Below are positions 41,908 through 50,817 of a DNA stretch of 60,954 bases, piece by piece; positions within the stretch are counted from its first letter, which is position 1; every line of letters starts with the position of its first letter. The translations under genes were made by a program, and so were the position numbers. Source of the stretch: Alkalibacter saccharofermentans DSM 14828 (GTDB lineage Bacteria > Bacillota > Clostridia > Eubacteriales > Alkalibacteraceae). The notes beneath the pieces were generated by a model, which was given only the letters and a program-made list of their open reading frames with translations, made no database searches and was not told the origin of the DNA. The stretch lies in the NCBI RefSeq assembly GCF_900128885.1, contig NZ_FQTU01000015.1:2910-63863 (forward strand), in the 5' to 3' direction.

Positions 41908-41955
41908 GAACGTTTGTTCTATTTTTAATATAACAGAACGCTTGTTCTCTGTCAA
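41908..41955 (-). promoter_or_regulatory. SOS promoter of the YneA-like gene with two LexA boxes
   Basis: On the minus strand TTGACA (41950-41955) and TATATT (41927-41932) are 17 bases apart. One LexA box, GAAC-N4-GTTC (41936-41947), fills the spacer. A second (41908-41919) lies just after the -10, over the start site. Two repressor sites in these positions imply tight control. Confidence 0.88.
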
Positions 41956-41962
41956 CTTTTTT

Positions 41963-42002
41963 CGAACATTTGTTTGTACTAGGTCTTTTCCTGTGCTATA
42001 AT
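41963..42002 (+). promoter_or_regulatory. lexA promoter with LexA box
   Basis: TTGTAC (41974-41979), 17 bases, TATAAT (41997-42002) with an extended TGC before it. The box CGAACATTTGTTTG (41963-41976) fits the Gram-positive consensus CGAAC-N4-GTTYG and overlaps the -35, so LexA should repress itself. Confidence 0.88.
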
Positions 42003-42026
42003 AAATATGGAAACGGAGGAGATATC

Positions 42027-42650
42027 ATGTATGAAGATTTAAGTCAAAAGCAAAATGAAATACTGGAATACATCGTAGCTGAAGTCAACAAGAAGGGATA
42101 CCCGCCTTCCGTTAGGGAAATATGCCTGGCAGTGGGCTTAAAAAGCACTTCAACCGTACATGGCCACTTATCCAAACTAGAAAAAAAAGGGTATATCCGA
42201 CGAGACCCGACCCTGCCAAGAGCTATAGAAATAATGGGAAGGCTGTCCGATAATTTGCCTCCAAACGCCAAAGAAATGGTAAACATCCCCGTTGTGGGGA
42301 GAGTAACTGCCGGAGAACCGATTTTGGCATTTGAAAACATAGAGGATTCTTTTCCGCTACCCGTCGATTTTGTTGGAAAAAATGAATGCTTCATTCTATC
42401 CATTAAAGGAGACAGCATGATAGAAGCTGGAATTTTGGATGGAGATTATGTAATAGTAGAAAAAAAGAACACTGCTTCAAACGGGGACATCGTAGTTGCC
42501 CTGGTAGACGAAGAGGAAGCTACGGTCAAAAGGTTCTTCAAAGAAAAAAACCACATTAGGCTTCAACCTGAAAATTCCGCAATGGATCCTATAATCCTAG
42601 ATGATGTTCGCATACTTGGCAAGGTTTCAGGTGTAATCAGAAAAATGTAA
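42027..42650 (+). CDS. lexA: SOS repressor LexA
   Basis: This represses DNA-damage genes until RecA triggers self-cleavage. The winged helix-turn-helix is in YPPSVREICLAVGLKSTSTV. The cleavage site lies near VVGRVTAGEP, with Ala-Gly before the peptidase domain. Catalytic serine is in GDSMIEAGI and lysine in EATVKRFF. It has 207 residues from the ATG at 42027 after GGAGGAG; the frame is open upstream but lacks a ribosome site. Confidence 0.96.
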   Translation: MYEDLSQKQNEILEYIVAEVNKKGYPPSVREICLAVGLKSTSTVHGHLSKLEKKGYIRRDPTLPRAIEIMGRLSDNLPPNAKEMVNIPVVGRVTAGEPILAFENIEDSFPLPVDFVGKNECFILSIKGDSMIEAGILDGDYVIVEKKNTASNGDIVVALVDEEEATVKRFFKEKNHIRLQPENSAMDPIILDDVRILGKVSGVIRKM

Positions 42651-42664
42651 GTTCATACACTGTA

Positions 42665-42708
42665 TTAACAAATCAACACGACTTTTTGAAGTCGTGTTGA
42701 TTTGTTAA
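42665..42708. terminator. Bidirectional terminator with perfect 20-base arms
   Basis: Bases 42665-42684 and 42689-42708 are exact reverse complements around TTTG. The right arm overlaps the stop codon of the gene on the minus strand (42705). It separates the convergent lexA and lyase-family genes. Confidence 0.85.
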
Positions 42709-43988
42709 AAACTCAAAAAGCCTTTGTCCCCAAGCTCTTTCAACGCCATATATATTCCCAGCCTTCCATGTTCGTGGGTAAGGCCTCCCTGCAGATATGC
42801 GATATAAGGTTCTCTCATAGGGGCATCAGCACTTAACTCGATGGAAGATCCCTGAATAAATGCACCTGCAGCCATTATGACCTGATCGCTGTACCCTGGC
42901 ATGTCCCATGCCTCCGGGGTTACAAAAGAGTCTACGGGAGCAGCGCTTTGAACTGCTCTGCAAAACACCTCAACCATTTCCTTTGAACCAAACTTAATGG
43001 ATTGGATTATATCGCTTCTCTCATCTTGAGGGAGAGGGCAAACTTCGTATCCTAGCCTTTTAAATACCCCGGCAGCTAGAATCGCAGTTTTAATAGATTC
43101 CCCTACTATATGGGGCGCCAGAAAAAGACCTTGCAAATATGTTCTGTTTATGCCAAGGGTAGCTCCTGTTTCTTTCGCTATCCCCGGAGCGGACAGCCTG
43201 CATGCCGCAAGGTAAACAAGAGCTTTTTTTCCTGCTACATATCCTCCCATAGGGCTTATGCCTCCTCCGGGATTCTTTATGAGGGATCCAGCCACTAAAT
43301 CTGCTCCTACGTCTGTAGGCTCCAGGATATCCAGAAACTCCCCGTAACAATTGTCCACCATCACTGCTACGTTGGGCTTAGCTTTTTTCATTGCCAAGAT
43401 AGCTTCCTTGATTTCCTCTATCGTCAAAGCCTTCCTCCAGCCATATCCGGTAGATCTTTGAATATATACAAGCTTGGTTTCATCCCTCAATGCTTCCAGC
43501 ACTTTTTTTAGATCTATGCCCTTCCGACAAAGATCTATTTGGGCATACTTTACTCCATAATCCTTAAGTGTTCCGTAGTTTTTTCCCTTCCCATCGATAA
43601 TAGTCCTCACCGTATCGTATGGGGAGCCCGTAATAGAAAGAAGCTCATCTCCTGGGCGGAGTACTCCGTAAAGACATAGGGATATAGCATGGGTTCCCGA
43701 TATTATCTGCGGCCTGACCAAGGCATCTTCCGCATTGAATACCTCGGCATAGATTTTCTCCAAGACATCCCTGCCTTCATCGTCATAGCCGTAGCCTGTA
43801 GACACATTAAAGTGCCTGTCACTTAGATTATGTTTCTGCATGGCTCGTATTACCTTTAGCTGATTATATTCGCAAATTTCCTTTACCTTCTCAAATATGT
43901 CCTTAAGGCTTTTTTCTTCTCTCCTGCATAATTCCAGTATTTTTTCATCAATGCCGAACTTTTCGTACATAGCCTCTTTAATCTGCAT
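42705..43988 (-). CDS. PLP enzyme of the methionine-gamma-lyase/aluminium-resistance family
   Basis: This pyridoxal-phosphate enzyme of about 427 residues belongs to the family named after aluminium-resistance protein (Met_gamma_lyase domain); the true reaction is unsettled, a C-S lyase being likely. The PLP lysine is probably in GSLIKNPGGGISPMGGYVAG. Other marks are FNVSTGYGYDDEGRDVLEKI, and DNCYGEF. It follows miaA without a gap, a conserved order in clostridia. hfq, often near here, is absent. Confidence 0.85.
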   Translation of the reverse strand: MQIKEAMYEKFGIDEKILELCRREEKSLKDIFEKVKEICEYNQLKVIRAMQKHNLSDRHFNVSTGYGYDDEGRDVLEKIYAEVFNAEDALVRPQIISGTHAISLCLYGVLRPGDELLSITGSPYDTVRTIIDGKGKNYGTLKDYGVKYAQIDLCRKGIDLKKVLEALRDETKLVYIQRSTGYGWRKALTIEEIKEAILAMKKAKPNVAVMVDNCYGEFLDILEPTDVGADLVAGSLIKNPGGGISPMGGYVAGKKALVYLAACRLSAPGIAKETGATLGINRTYLQGLFLAPHIVGESIKTAILAAGVFKRLGYEVCPLPQDERSDIIQSIKFGSKEMVEVFCRAVQSAAPVDSFVTPEAWDMPGYSDQVIMAAGAFIQGSSIELSADAPMREPYIAYLQGGLTHEHGRLGIYMALKELGDKGFLSF

Positions 43989-44930
43989 CTATATAATGTT
44001 CCTTTCATTCAGATAATCAAATACGTCAGCATACAAAGCCTCTTTGTCTTCATAGGCGTCTATGTAAAACCACTTTATTTCATCATATCTCCTGAACCAG
44101 GTAAGCTGTCTTTTAGCGAACCTTCTTGTATCCCTCTTCAAGATGTACACTGAATGTTCATAAGACCACTCTCCCGACAGGTACTTGACAATTTCCTTGT
44201 AGCCAAGCCCCTGCATGCTGACCAAATCCTTTGAATAACCCATTTCTATAAGCCCTCTTACCTCTGCAACCAATCCTTGTTCAAGCATAATATCTACTCT
44301 CTTGTCGATCCTATCATATAGGAGTTCCCTATCCATATTGAGACCGATCATTACAGGTTCGTAAGGGGTTTCATTTTTTTGCGACTCCTCGTCCTGGATG
44401 CTCTTTTTGACTCCTGAAACCATATACACCTCCAGAGCTCTCATGACTCTTTTAACGTTATTAGGATGTATTGACTTAGCCGATTCAGGATCTACAGATT
44501 CAAGCATAGAATACAGATACTCGCCACCCTTTTCTTCGAATGTCTTTTGCAGCTCACTCCTTCGCTCATCAGATGGGGGCGTATTTGAAAAAGTCCAAGG
44601 CTTTACCAAACTGTTTATATAAAGTCCGGTTCCTCCAGCTATTATGGGGAGTTTGCCTTTATCTTGAATCTTTTGGATGATTTCTTCGCTTTTGTTTCTG
44701 AAATCCGCAACACTGAAAGGTTGGTCTGGATCAATTACATCAATGAGATGATGCTCTATTTTCTTCATTTCAGACCTAGAAGGCTTTGCAGTTCCTACAT
44801 TCATATGCCGGTATATCTGCATCGAATCTGCAGATATTATTTCACCATTATTTTTTTCTGCTATCCGTATTGCCAAATCTGTTTTTCCGGAAGCAGTAGG
44901 TCCTGTCACTATTAAAATTTTCGTTTTCAT
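43989..44930 (-). CDS. miaA: tRNA dimethylallyltransferase MiaA
   Basis: It adds an isopentenyl group to A37 of tRNAs reading U-codons, the first step before MiaB. The P-loop is LIVTGPTASGKTDLAI; the catalytic-region motifs EIISADSMQIYRHMNVGTAK and GGTGLYINSL are intact. It has 313 residues. The mutL gene is just upstream and the lyase gene directly downstream. Confidence 0.96.
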   Translation of the reverse strand: MKTKILIVTGPTASGKTDLAIRIAEKNNGEIISADSMQIYRHMNVGTAKPSRSEMKKIEHHLIDVIDPDQPFSVADFRNKSEEIIQKIQDKGKLPIIAGGTGLYINSLVKPWTFSNTPPSDERRSELQKTFEEKGGEYLYSMLESVDPESAKSIHPNNVKRVMRALEVYMVSGVKKSIQDEESQKNETPYEPVMIGLNMDRELLYDRIDKRVDIMLEQGLVAEVRGLIEMGYSKDLVSMQGLGYKEIVKYLSGEWSYEHSVYILKRDTRRFAKRQLTWFRRYDEIKWFYIDAYEDKEALYADVFDYLNERNII

Positions 44931-44938
44931 AAATTCTC

Positions 44939-46762
44939 CTATATTACTCTTTTAAAAAGCTTTTCCATTTCGTATTTCGTCATCGATATGGCAACAGGAC
45001 GCCCATGTGGGCAGGTAAAGGGCATGTCGCATTTTTTCAAAAGCTCTATCAGCTCTTTTATCTCTATGATATCGAGTCGTTGATTTCCTTTAATTGCTTT
45101 TTTGCAGGCTGAAAGGATTATCTTTGTCTCCAATTCATGGTTCTTTCCTTCGGTAAAGTCGTCAAGTATCATGGTAAGAAGTTCTGCTTCCGCCGGTTTG
45201 TCCAATAGATATGGAACACCTCTCAATACAATGGAGCTGTCTCCAAACTCGTCGTAGTCAAAGCCAAGCCTTTCAAAAGCATTCTTGTTGTTTTTTAAGA
45301 ATTCATACTTATCCGGTGCCATCTTCATCTTTACTGGCATGATAGACTGGGTGCTGTTTTTGCTGTTTTTTATCTCTTTGCTTATCTTTTCGAACAAAAT
45401 CCTTTCATGGGCGGCATGCTGGTCAATCAAGACGATCTGCTCCCCCTGCTTTTCCAATAGGATATATGTATTAAAAAGCTGTCCTATAACAGTAGTGTTT
45501 TGAAACAAACCTTCAATTCCTTTGGTTTTTTTTATATCCTCTAGATATTCGGGCAAATCTTCCTTTAGTATTTCTGGTTTGGCTTCAGAAGTTAATTCAA
45601 ATCCATCAGTAATTGTTTCTGTCTTTTGTTCAATTAACAAAGGCACTTCTTCCACTTCTTCAAACACAGGAGCTTTTTCTTCTTTAAGATCAATCCCGTT
45701 GTTAGTATCTTCAATATATTTAAAATAAGATTTTTCTTTATTCCGCTCCTCTGAGAATTGATGTGGTTTCTTTTCCACAAGATTTTGTCTTATAATTTTT
45801 CTGATTCCGCTTTTTAAAAGCAGCATTACCAGGCTTTCATTCAATATCTTGATCTTTGTCTTGGCCGGGTGAATGTTTACGTCCAGCATGTCAGGGGGCA
45901 GCTTTATATTCAGTATGAATACAGGATGCTGATTGATCATAACCGTATTGTCGTATGCATCCTCTATGGCTTTATTAATTTTAATTTCTCTTACATACCT
46001 GTTGTTTATGAAGACGAACTGGTAGTCTCTTGTTTTTTTCGTATAATACGGACTGCCCAAGAATCCTTCTATTTCCATGGGAGAATTTTGATAATCCGCC
46101 TTGAACAGCTCACTGTCAAACCTCTCACCGAACAGACTCTTAAGGGTATTTTCGAGACCGCCTTTCCCCGGTGTCCTTAAAACTTCAGAATTATCCATCA
46201 ATAGGCTAAAGGAAACTTCGGGGTGGGACATGGATAAGACCTGTACGATCTGAATGATCTTTTTATTTTCATCTCCCGGCTTTTTCATATGCTTGAGCCT
46301 TGCAGGAGTGTTGAAAAAAATCTCTTCTATTGATATCGACGTTCCTCTTTTGCAGGAAATTGCCTGTTTTTCCCCTTTTCCCTCTATCAGCCTTAACCCG
46401 GTTCCAAGTCCGTCATCAGAATCCGATGTCCTAAGGGTTACCTTGGATACCGCAGCCATACTCGCAAGGGCCTCCCCCCTAAACCCCAAGGTATGGAGGT
46501 TGTCCAAGTCGTCTATTTTTTTAATCTTGCTCGTCCCATGTCTTTTAAAGGCGTTGAAGACATCAGCTTCGTTTATCCCTTCACCGTCGTCTACGACCCT
46601 AATCAAGGCTTTGCCTCCGTTTTCTATCTCTATCCTGATATTTTCCGAACTAGCATCTATTGAGTTTTCAACAAGCTCTTTAACAACTGCTGCCGGATCG
46701 GTTATCACCTCTCCGGCTGCTATTTTCGCCGCTGTTTGGCTATCTAAAAAGGCAATCTTCAT
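44939..46762 (-). CDS. mutL: DNA mismatch repair protein MutL
   Basis: This 607-residue protein has an N-terminal GHKL ATPase (IAAGEVITDPAAVVKELVEN, then DDGEGI and TLGFRGEAL). Its C-terminus carries the metal-dependent endonuclease motif DQHAAHERILFE, so it is the nicking type found in bacteria without MutH. A variable linker of charged residues lies near 330-420. It is four bases downstream of mutS in the same operon. Confidence 0.96.
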   Translation of the reverse strand: MKIAFLDSQTAAKIAAGEVITDPAAVVKELVENSIDASSENIRIEIENGGKALIRVVDDGEGINEADVFNAFKRHGTSKIKKIDDLDNLHTLGFRGEALASMAAVSKVTLRTSDSDDGLGTGLRLIEGKGEKQAISCKRGTSISIEEIFFNTPARLKHMKKPGDENKKIIQIVQVLSMSHPEVSFSLLMDNSEVLRTPGKGGLENTLKSLFGERFDSELFKADYQNSPMEIEGFLGSPYYTKKTRDYQFVFINNRYVREIKINKAIEDAYDNTVMINQHPVFILNIKLPPDMLDVNIHPAKTKIKILNESLVMLLLKSGIRKIIRQNLVEKKPHQFSEERNKEKSYFKYIEDTNNGIDLKEEKAPVFEEVEEVPLLIEQKTETITDGFELTSEAKPEILKEDLPEYLEDIKKTKGIEGLFQNTTVIGQLFNTYILLEKQGEQIVLIDQHAAHERILFEKISKEIKNSKNSTQSIMPVKMKMAPDKYEFLKNNKNAFERLGFDYDEFGDSSIVLRGVPYLLDKPAEAELLTMILDDFTEGKNHELETKIILSACKKAIKGNQRLDIIEIKELIELLKKCDMPFTCPHGRPVAISMTKYEMEKLFKRVI

Positions 46763-46766
46763 ATTA

Positions 46767-49385
46767 TCACTCGCTTGTCAGTCTTTTTTTGAGGGCATTT
46801 AAATAGTTCATAGCCTCTATCGGCGTCATTTCTTCAATGGGCAGGGTCTCAAGCTCTTCAATTACAAGCTTGTCCTTGTAGTTAAAAAGGTTGAGCCGGT
46901 CTTTATCTTCTGAAACTGCTTCCTGAATTTTTTTGCTTCTTTTAATTCTAACTTCCTTTTCCTCCATTACCAATAGAAGTTCATTTGCCCGTTGGATGAC
47001 ACCCTGGGGAAGCCCAGCCAGCTTCGCGACTTCTATTCCATAGCTTTTATCCGCACTTCCCGGAACGATCTTTCTAAGGAAAATCACCCCTTCTTCCCTT
47101 TCCTGTACCTTTATACAGTAATTGCGAACTCCATCCATCATTTCTTCAAGTTCTGTAAGCTCATGGTAATGAGTTGCAAACAAGGTCTTGCACCCTACCT
47201 TTGTGCTCTCTGCTAAATGTTCGGCAACAGCCCAGGCGATGCTAAGCCCGTCAAAAGTACTTGTGCCTCTTCCGATTTCATCAAGTATGACAAGACTGTT
47301 CTTTGTTGCGTTTTTTAAGATGTTTGAAACTTCGCTCATCTCAACCATAAAGGTGGAGTGCCCGGAAGCTAGATCGTCAGAAGCTCCCACCCTTGTAAAT
47401 ATCCTGTCAACGACGCCTATTTTCGCCTGTTTGGCTGGCACAAAGGATCCAACTTGGGCCATGAGAGTTATAAGCGCAACCTGCCTGATATAGGTTGACT
47501 TGCCTGCCATATTCGGACCGGTAATCAAAATCATCCTGTTATTTCTGCAGTCAATTTCACAAGAATTTGGTACAAAGTCGTTAGAATCCATCATTGACTC
47601 TACAACCGGGTGCCTTCCATCAAAAATTATTATCTCATCAGACTCCGCCACCGATGGCTTCACATATCCATTCTCATAGGCCGCCTGAGAAAAAGAATAT
47701 AACACATCTATTACGCTGATAAAATCCGCAGTTTTTTTAATGCGATTTATATTTCTTATTATTTCTTGTCTGACATCCTGAAAAATTTCGTATTCAAGCT
47801 CTACGAGTTTTTCGTCTGCTTCCAATATCTTCGTCTCTAGATCCTTCAGCTCCTCTGTAAAATATCGCTCACAATTTGCCAGAGTCTGTTTTCTTACAAA
47901 ACGTTCAGGCACGAGATGAAGATTGGTCCTGGTTACCTCAATGTAGTATCCAAATACCTTGTTATATTTTATCTTCAGAGATTTTATGCCTGTTTTTTCC
48001 TTCTCTTCAGCCTCGATTCTCAAAATCATGTCTTTGCTGTTTCCGGAAATATTCCTGTAGTAGTCTACATTTTTATCGTAACCGTATTTAATAAGGTTTC
48101 CTTCTTTTAATGTAGCCGGTCCATCGGGATTGATGGATTTTTCAATTAGCTCTCCTAAATCCTGCAGATCATCTATTTCCATTCTTAATTCAGATAGATA
48201 ACCACTTTTTGCACTTTCCAATATATTCTTGATATCCGGAATCAAGAATATGGAATCCTTTAGGGCGGTCATGTCTCTGGAATTGCAGTTTCCAAATGAC
48301 AGCTTGCCTACTATTCTTTTAAGGTCGTAAATGCTCCCTAAAGCTATTTTAAGCCTATCTTTTATAGAAACATCCTCATATATTGATTCTACGGCCTCAA
48401 GCCTTTTATTTATCATATTTGGGTCTGTAAGTGGCTCGCTCAGCCATTTTTTTAGCTTTCGCCCTCCCATGGAAGTCTGGGTCTTATCTAGTATTCCAAG
48501 GAGGCTTCCCTTTTTGTCCCCACCTCTTATGGTCTTTACCAGCTCCAGATTGGATCTTGTGGCATAATCCAGTGACATGTAGCTATCCACTTCATACCAA
48601 TTTATCCTGTCTATATGGGACAGAGTTCTCATCTGCGTCTGGTCAATATATTCAAGCAGAGCGCCTGCAGCTCTCAGGCCATGCTGTCTGTCGGTAAGTC
48701 CCAAGGAATTTACAGAATATACTCCAACTGACCGAGATATAATCTCCTTTGAGTTTTCCAAGTCAAAATACTTGTTGGGCAACACGTTAGTGAACATTGA
48801 AAACTTGTTTGCCATTGTTTCGTGGAGGACCTTGTCTTTGAACAAAACCGTATTTATTAGAATTTCGGATGGGGATATTTTTGCAATTTCATCAAGAATC
48901 CTGTATTTATTCTCATGGCCATTTAACTCAGTAACATAGAATTCTCCTGTTGAAATATCCATATATGCCAGTCCGAAGTCTACCATGTTGTAATAAATAC
49001 TCATCAGATAATTGTTGGAACGGTCCTTAAGGTAATTGCCGTCGTTGACAGTCCCGGGAGATATTACTCTTACTACATCCCTTTTTACTATTCCTTTCGC
49101 TTCCTTTGGATCTTCTACCTGCTCGCAGATCGCGACCTTGTATCCCTTTTCGATCAACTTTGCTATATAGCCTTCTGCTGAATGATATGGCACTCCGCAC
49201 ATGGGAGCTTTTTCTTCTAAACCGCATTCCCTGCCTGTTAGGGTTATTTCAAGCTCTCTAGACGCTGTTATTGCATCGTCAAAAAACATCTCGTAGAAAT
49301 CCCCAAGGCGAAAAAATAATATGGCATCCTTTACCTTCTCATGTACATTTAAGTACTGTCTCATCATTGGTGTTAGCTGATCCAT
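46767..49385 (-). CDS. mutS: DNA mismatch repair protein MutS
   Basis: It recognises mismatches and recruits MutL. Near the start, AILFFRLGDFYEMFFDDA contains the mismatch-wedging Phe-x-Glu region. The ATPase has Walker A in ITGPNMAGKSTYIRQ, and the signature STFMVEMSEVSNIL with Walker B LVILDEIGRGTSTFDG. The 872 residues are standard for MutS1. It lies between miaB and mutL. Confidence 0.97.
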   Translation of the reverse strand: MDQLTPMMRQYLNVHEKVKDAILFFRLGDFYEMFFDDAITASRELEITLTGRECGLEEKAPMCGVPYHSAEGYIAKLIEKGYKVAICEQVEDPKEAKGIVKRDVVRVISPGTVNDGNYLKDRSNNYLMSIYYNMVDFGLAYMDISTGEFYVTELNGHENKYRILDEIAKISPSEILINTVLFKDKVLHETMANKFSMFTNVLPNKYFDLENSKEIISRSVGVYSVNSLGLTDRQHGLRAAGALLEYIDQTQMRTLSHIDRINWYEVDSYMSLDYATRSNLELVKTIRGGDKKGSLLGILDKTQTSMGGRKLKKWLSEPLTDPNMINKRLEAVESIYEDVSIKDRLKIALGSIYDLKRIVGKLSFGNCNSRDMTALKDSIFLIPDIKNILESAKSGYLSELRMEIDDLQDLGELIEKSINPDGPATLKEGNLIKYGYDKNVDYYRNISGNSKDMILRIEAEEKEKTGIKSLKIKYNKVFGYYIEVTRTNLHLVPERFVRKQTLANCERYFTEELKDLETKILEADEKLVELEYEIFQDVRQEIIRNINRIKKTADFISVIDVLYSFSQAAYENGYVKPSVAESDEIIIFDGRHPVVESMMDSNDFVPNSCEIDCRNNRMILITGPNMAGKSTYIRQVALITLMAQVGSFVPAKQAKIGVVDRIFTRVGASDDLASGHSTFMVEMSEVSNILKNATKNSLVILDEIGRGTSTFDGLSIAWAVAEHLAESTKVGCKTLFATHYHELTELEEMMDGVRNYCIKVQEREEGVIFLRKIVPGSADKSYGIEVAKLAGLPQGVIQRANELLLVMEEKEVRIKRSKKIQEAVSEDKDRLNLFNYKDKLVIEELETLPIEEMTPIEAMNYLNALKKRLTSE

Positions 49386-49397
49386 GAAACCATCCCT

Positions 49398-50714
49398 TTA
49401 CTGTTCTATTTCTCCGTTTAGGCTGAAGGTCTTTGCCTGGGTTATTTTAACTTTGACGATTTTCCCCGTCAACGACATATCTCCCGGAAAATTGACCAGC
49501 TTGGCCGTTTCGGTTCTGCCGGAAAGGTTTTTCGGATTATTCTTGCTGGGTCCTTCCACAAGAACATCCAAGGATTTACCCACGTAACCTTCGTTTATCT
49601 CCCTGCCTATTTTATTGTGAACTTCAAGGAGCCTGTTAAGTCTTTCATGCTTCAAATCTTCCGGCACCTGATCATCTCGCCCCCATGCCGGAGTGCCTTC
49701 CCTTGGAGAATAGAGGAAGGTAAATGCCAAGTCGAATCTACACTTTTCCATAACATCCAAGGTATCTTGGAAGTCTTCTTCAGTTTCTCCGGGAAAGCCA
49801 ACGATTATATCCGTAGTAAGAGCAACTTCAGGAATTCGTTCTTTTATCTTTTCAACCAGGGCTATGTAGCTATCCTTGTCGTATTTTCTGTTCATATCCT
49901 TTAATATCCTGCTGCTTCCAGATTGTACAGGCAAGTGTATATGATTGCATATCTTCGGTTCTTCGGCAATCGCTTCGATAACCTCATCAGAAAGATCCTT
50001 TGGATGAGATGTCATGAACCTTATCCTATCGAGTCCTTCAGTTTTAGCAAGCTCTCTCATCAAGGTTCCAAATCCAACAGAATCTTCAAATGTATTGCCG
50101 TAGGAATTTACATTTTGCCCCAGTAGGGTTATCTCCCTGCACCCATTTTGAGCCAGTGCCTCAACCTCCATCTTAATGCTGTCGATGCTCCTGCTTCTTT
50201 CCCTGCCTCTTGTGTATGGGACAATGCAATAGCTGCAAAAGTTATTGCATCCATTCATAATCGATACATATGCCTTGAAATCGTATTTTCTGTCCACTGG
50301 AAGGTTTTCTACGATTTCTCCACCTTCCTGCCATACGCCGACCACCATCTCGTGCTTCTCCATGTGATTGGAAAGCATATCTGGAAACTCATGGATATTG
50401 TGAGTTCCAAATACGATATCAACGTGCCTATGCTTGCTTTTGACCTCGGCTACCACAGACTCTTGTTGCATCATGCACCCGCAAATAGCAAGGATAAGTT
50501 CCGGTCTATCTCTTTTAACCCTTTTGTATCGTCCAAGGTGTCCGAAGAACTTATCGTTTGCATTTTCTCTCACGCTGCAGGTATTAAGTATCACGATATC
50601 TGCCATATTTTCGTCCTCGACAGATACATGCCCTAACTCCATCAGCATCCCTGATATTTTTTCGGAGTCATTTTCATTCATCTGACAACCGTAAGTAGTA
50701 ATTTTATAGTTCAT
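49398..50714 (-). CDS. miaB: tRNA methylthiotransferase MiaB
   Basis: This radical-SAM enzyme turns i6A37 into ms2i6A37. The N-terminal cluster domain has cysteines in TYGCQMNE, LNTCSVRE and ICGCMMQQ; the radical-SAM motif is GCNNFCSYCIVPYTRG. A TRAM domain is at the C-terminus (GKSLDVLVEGPSK). It has 438 residues. It acts after MiaA, whose gene is in the same operon. Confidence 0.96.
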   Translation of the reverse strand: MNYKITTYGCQMNENDSEKISGMLMELGHVSVEDENMADIVILNTCSVRENANDKFFGHLGRYKRVKRDRPELILAICGCMMQQESVVAEVKSKHRHVDIVFGTHNIHEFPDMLSNHMEKHEMVVGVWQEGGEIVENLPVDRKYDFKAYVSIMNGCNNFCSYCIVPYTRGRERSRSIDSIKMEVEALAQNGCREITLLGQNVNSYGNTFEDSVGFGTLMRELAKTEGLDRIRFMTSHPKDLSDEVIEAIAEEPKICNHIHLPVQSGSSRILKDMNRKYDKDSYIALVEKIKERIPEVALTTDIIVGFPGETEEDFQDTLDVMEKCRFDLAFTFLYSPREGTPAWGRDDQVPEDLKHERLNRLLEVHNKIGREINEGYVGKSLDVLVEGPSKNNPKNLSGRTETAKLVNFPGDMSLTGKIVKVKITQAKTFSLNGEIEQ

Positions 50715-50817
50715 TTTCTCTCACCTTTCAAACTTATGGGTGCTCGACTTTTGCCTCTGCACAAGTAATAATTATAACATATTTCATATATAAAATTGAG
50801 AGAAAATATCCCTTAGT

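Noticed and set aside
43985..43992. hfq between miaA and the lyase-family gene
   Set aside because: It is often found here in related genomes, but the two genes abut directly with no room for it.
45285..48697. Several plus-strand frames of 70-180 codons opposite mutL and mutS
   Set aside because: They are shadows of well-identified minus-strand genes with complete catalytic motifs.
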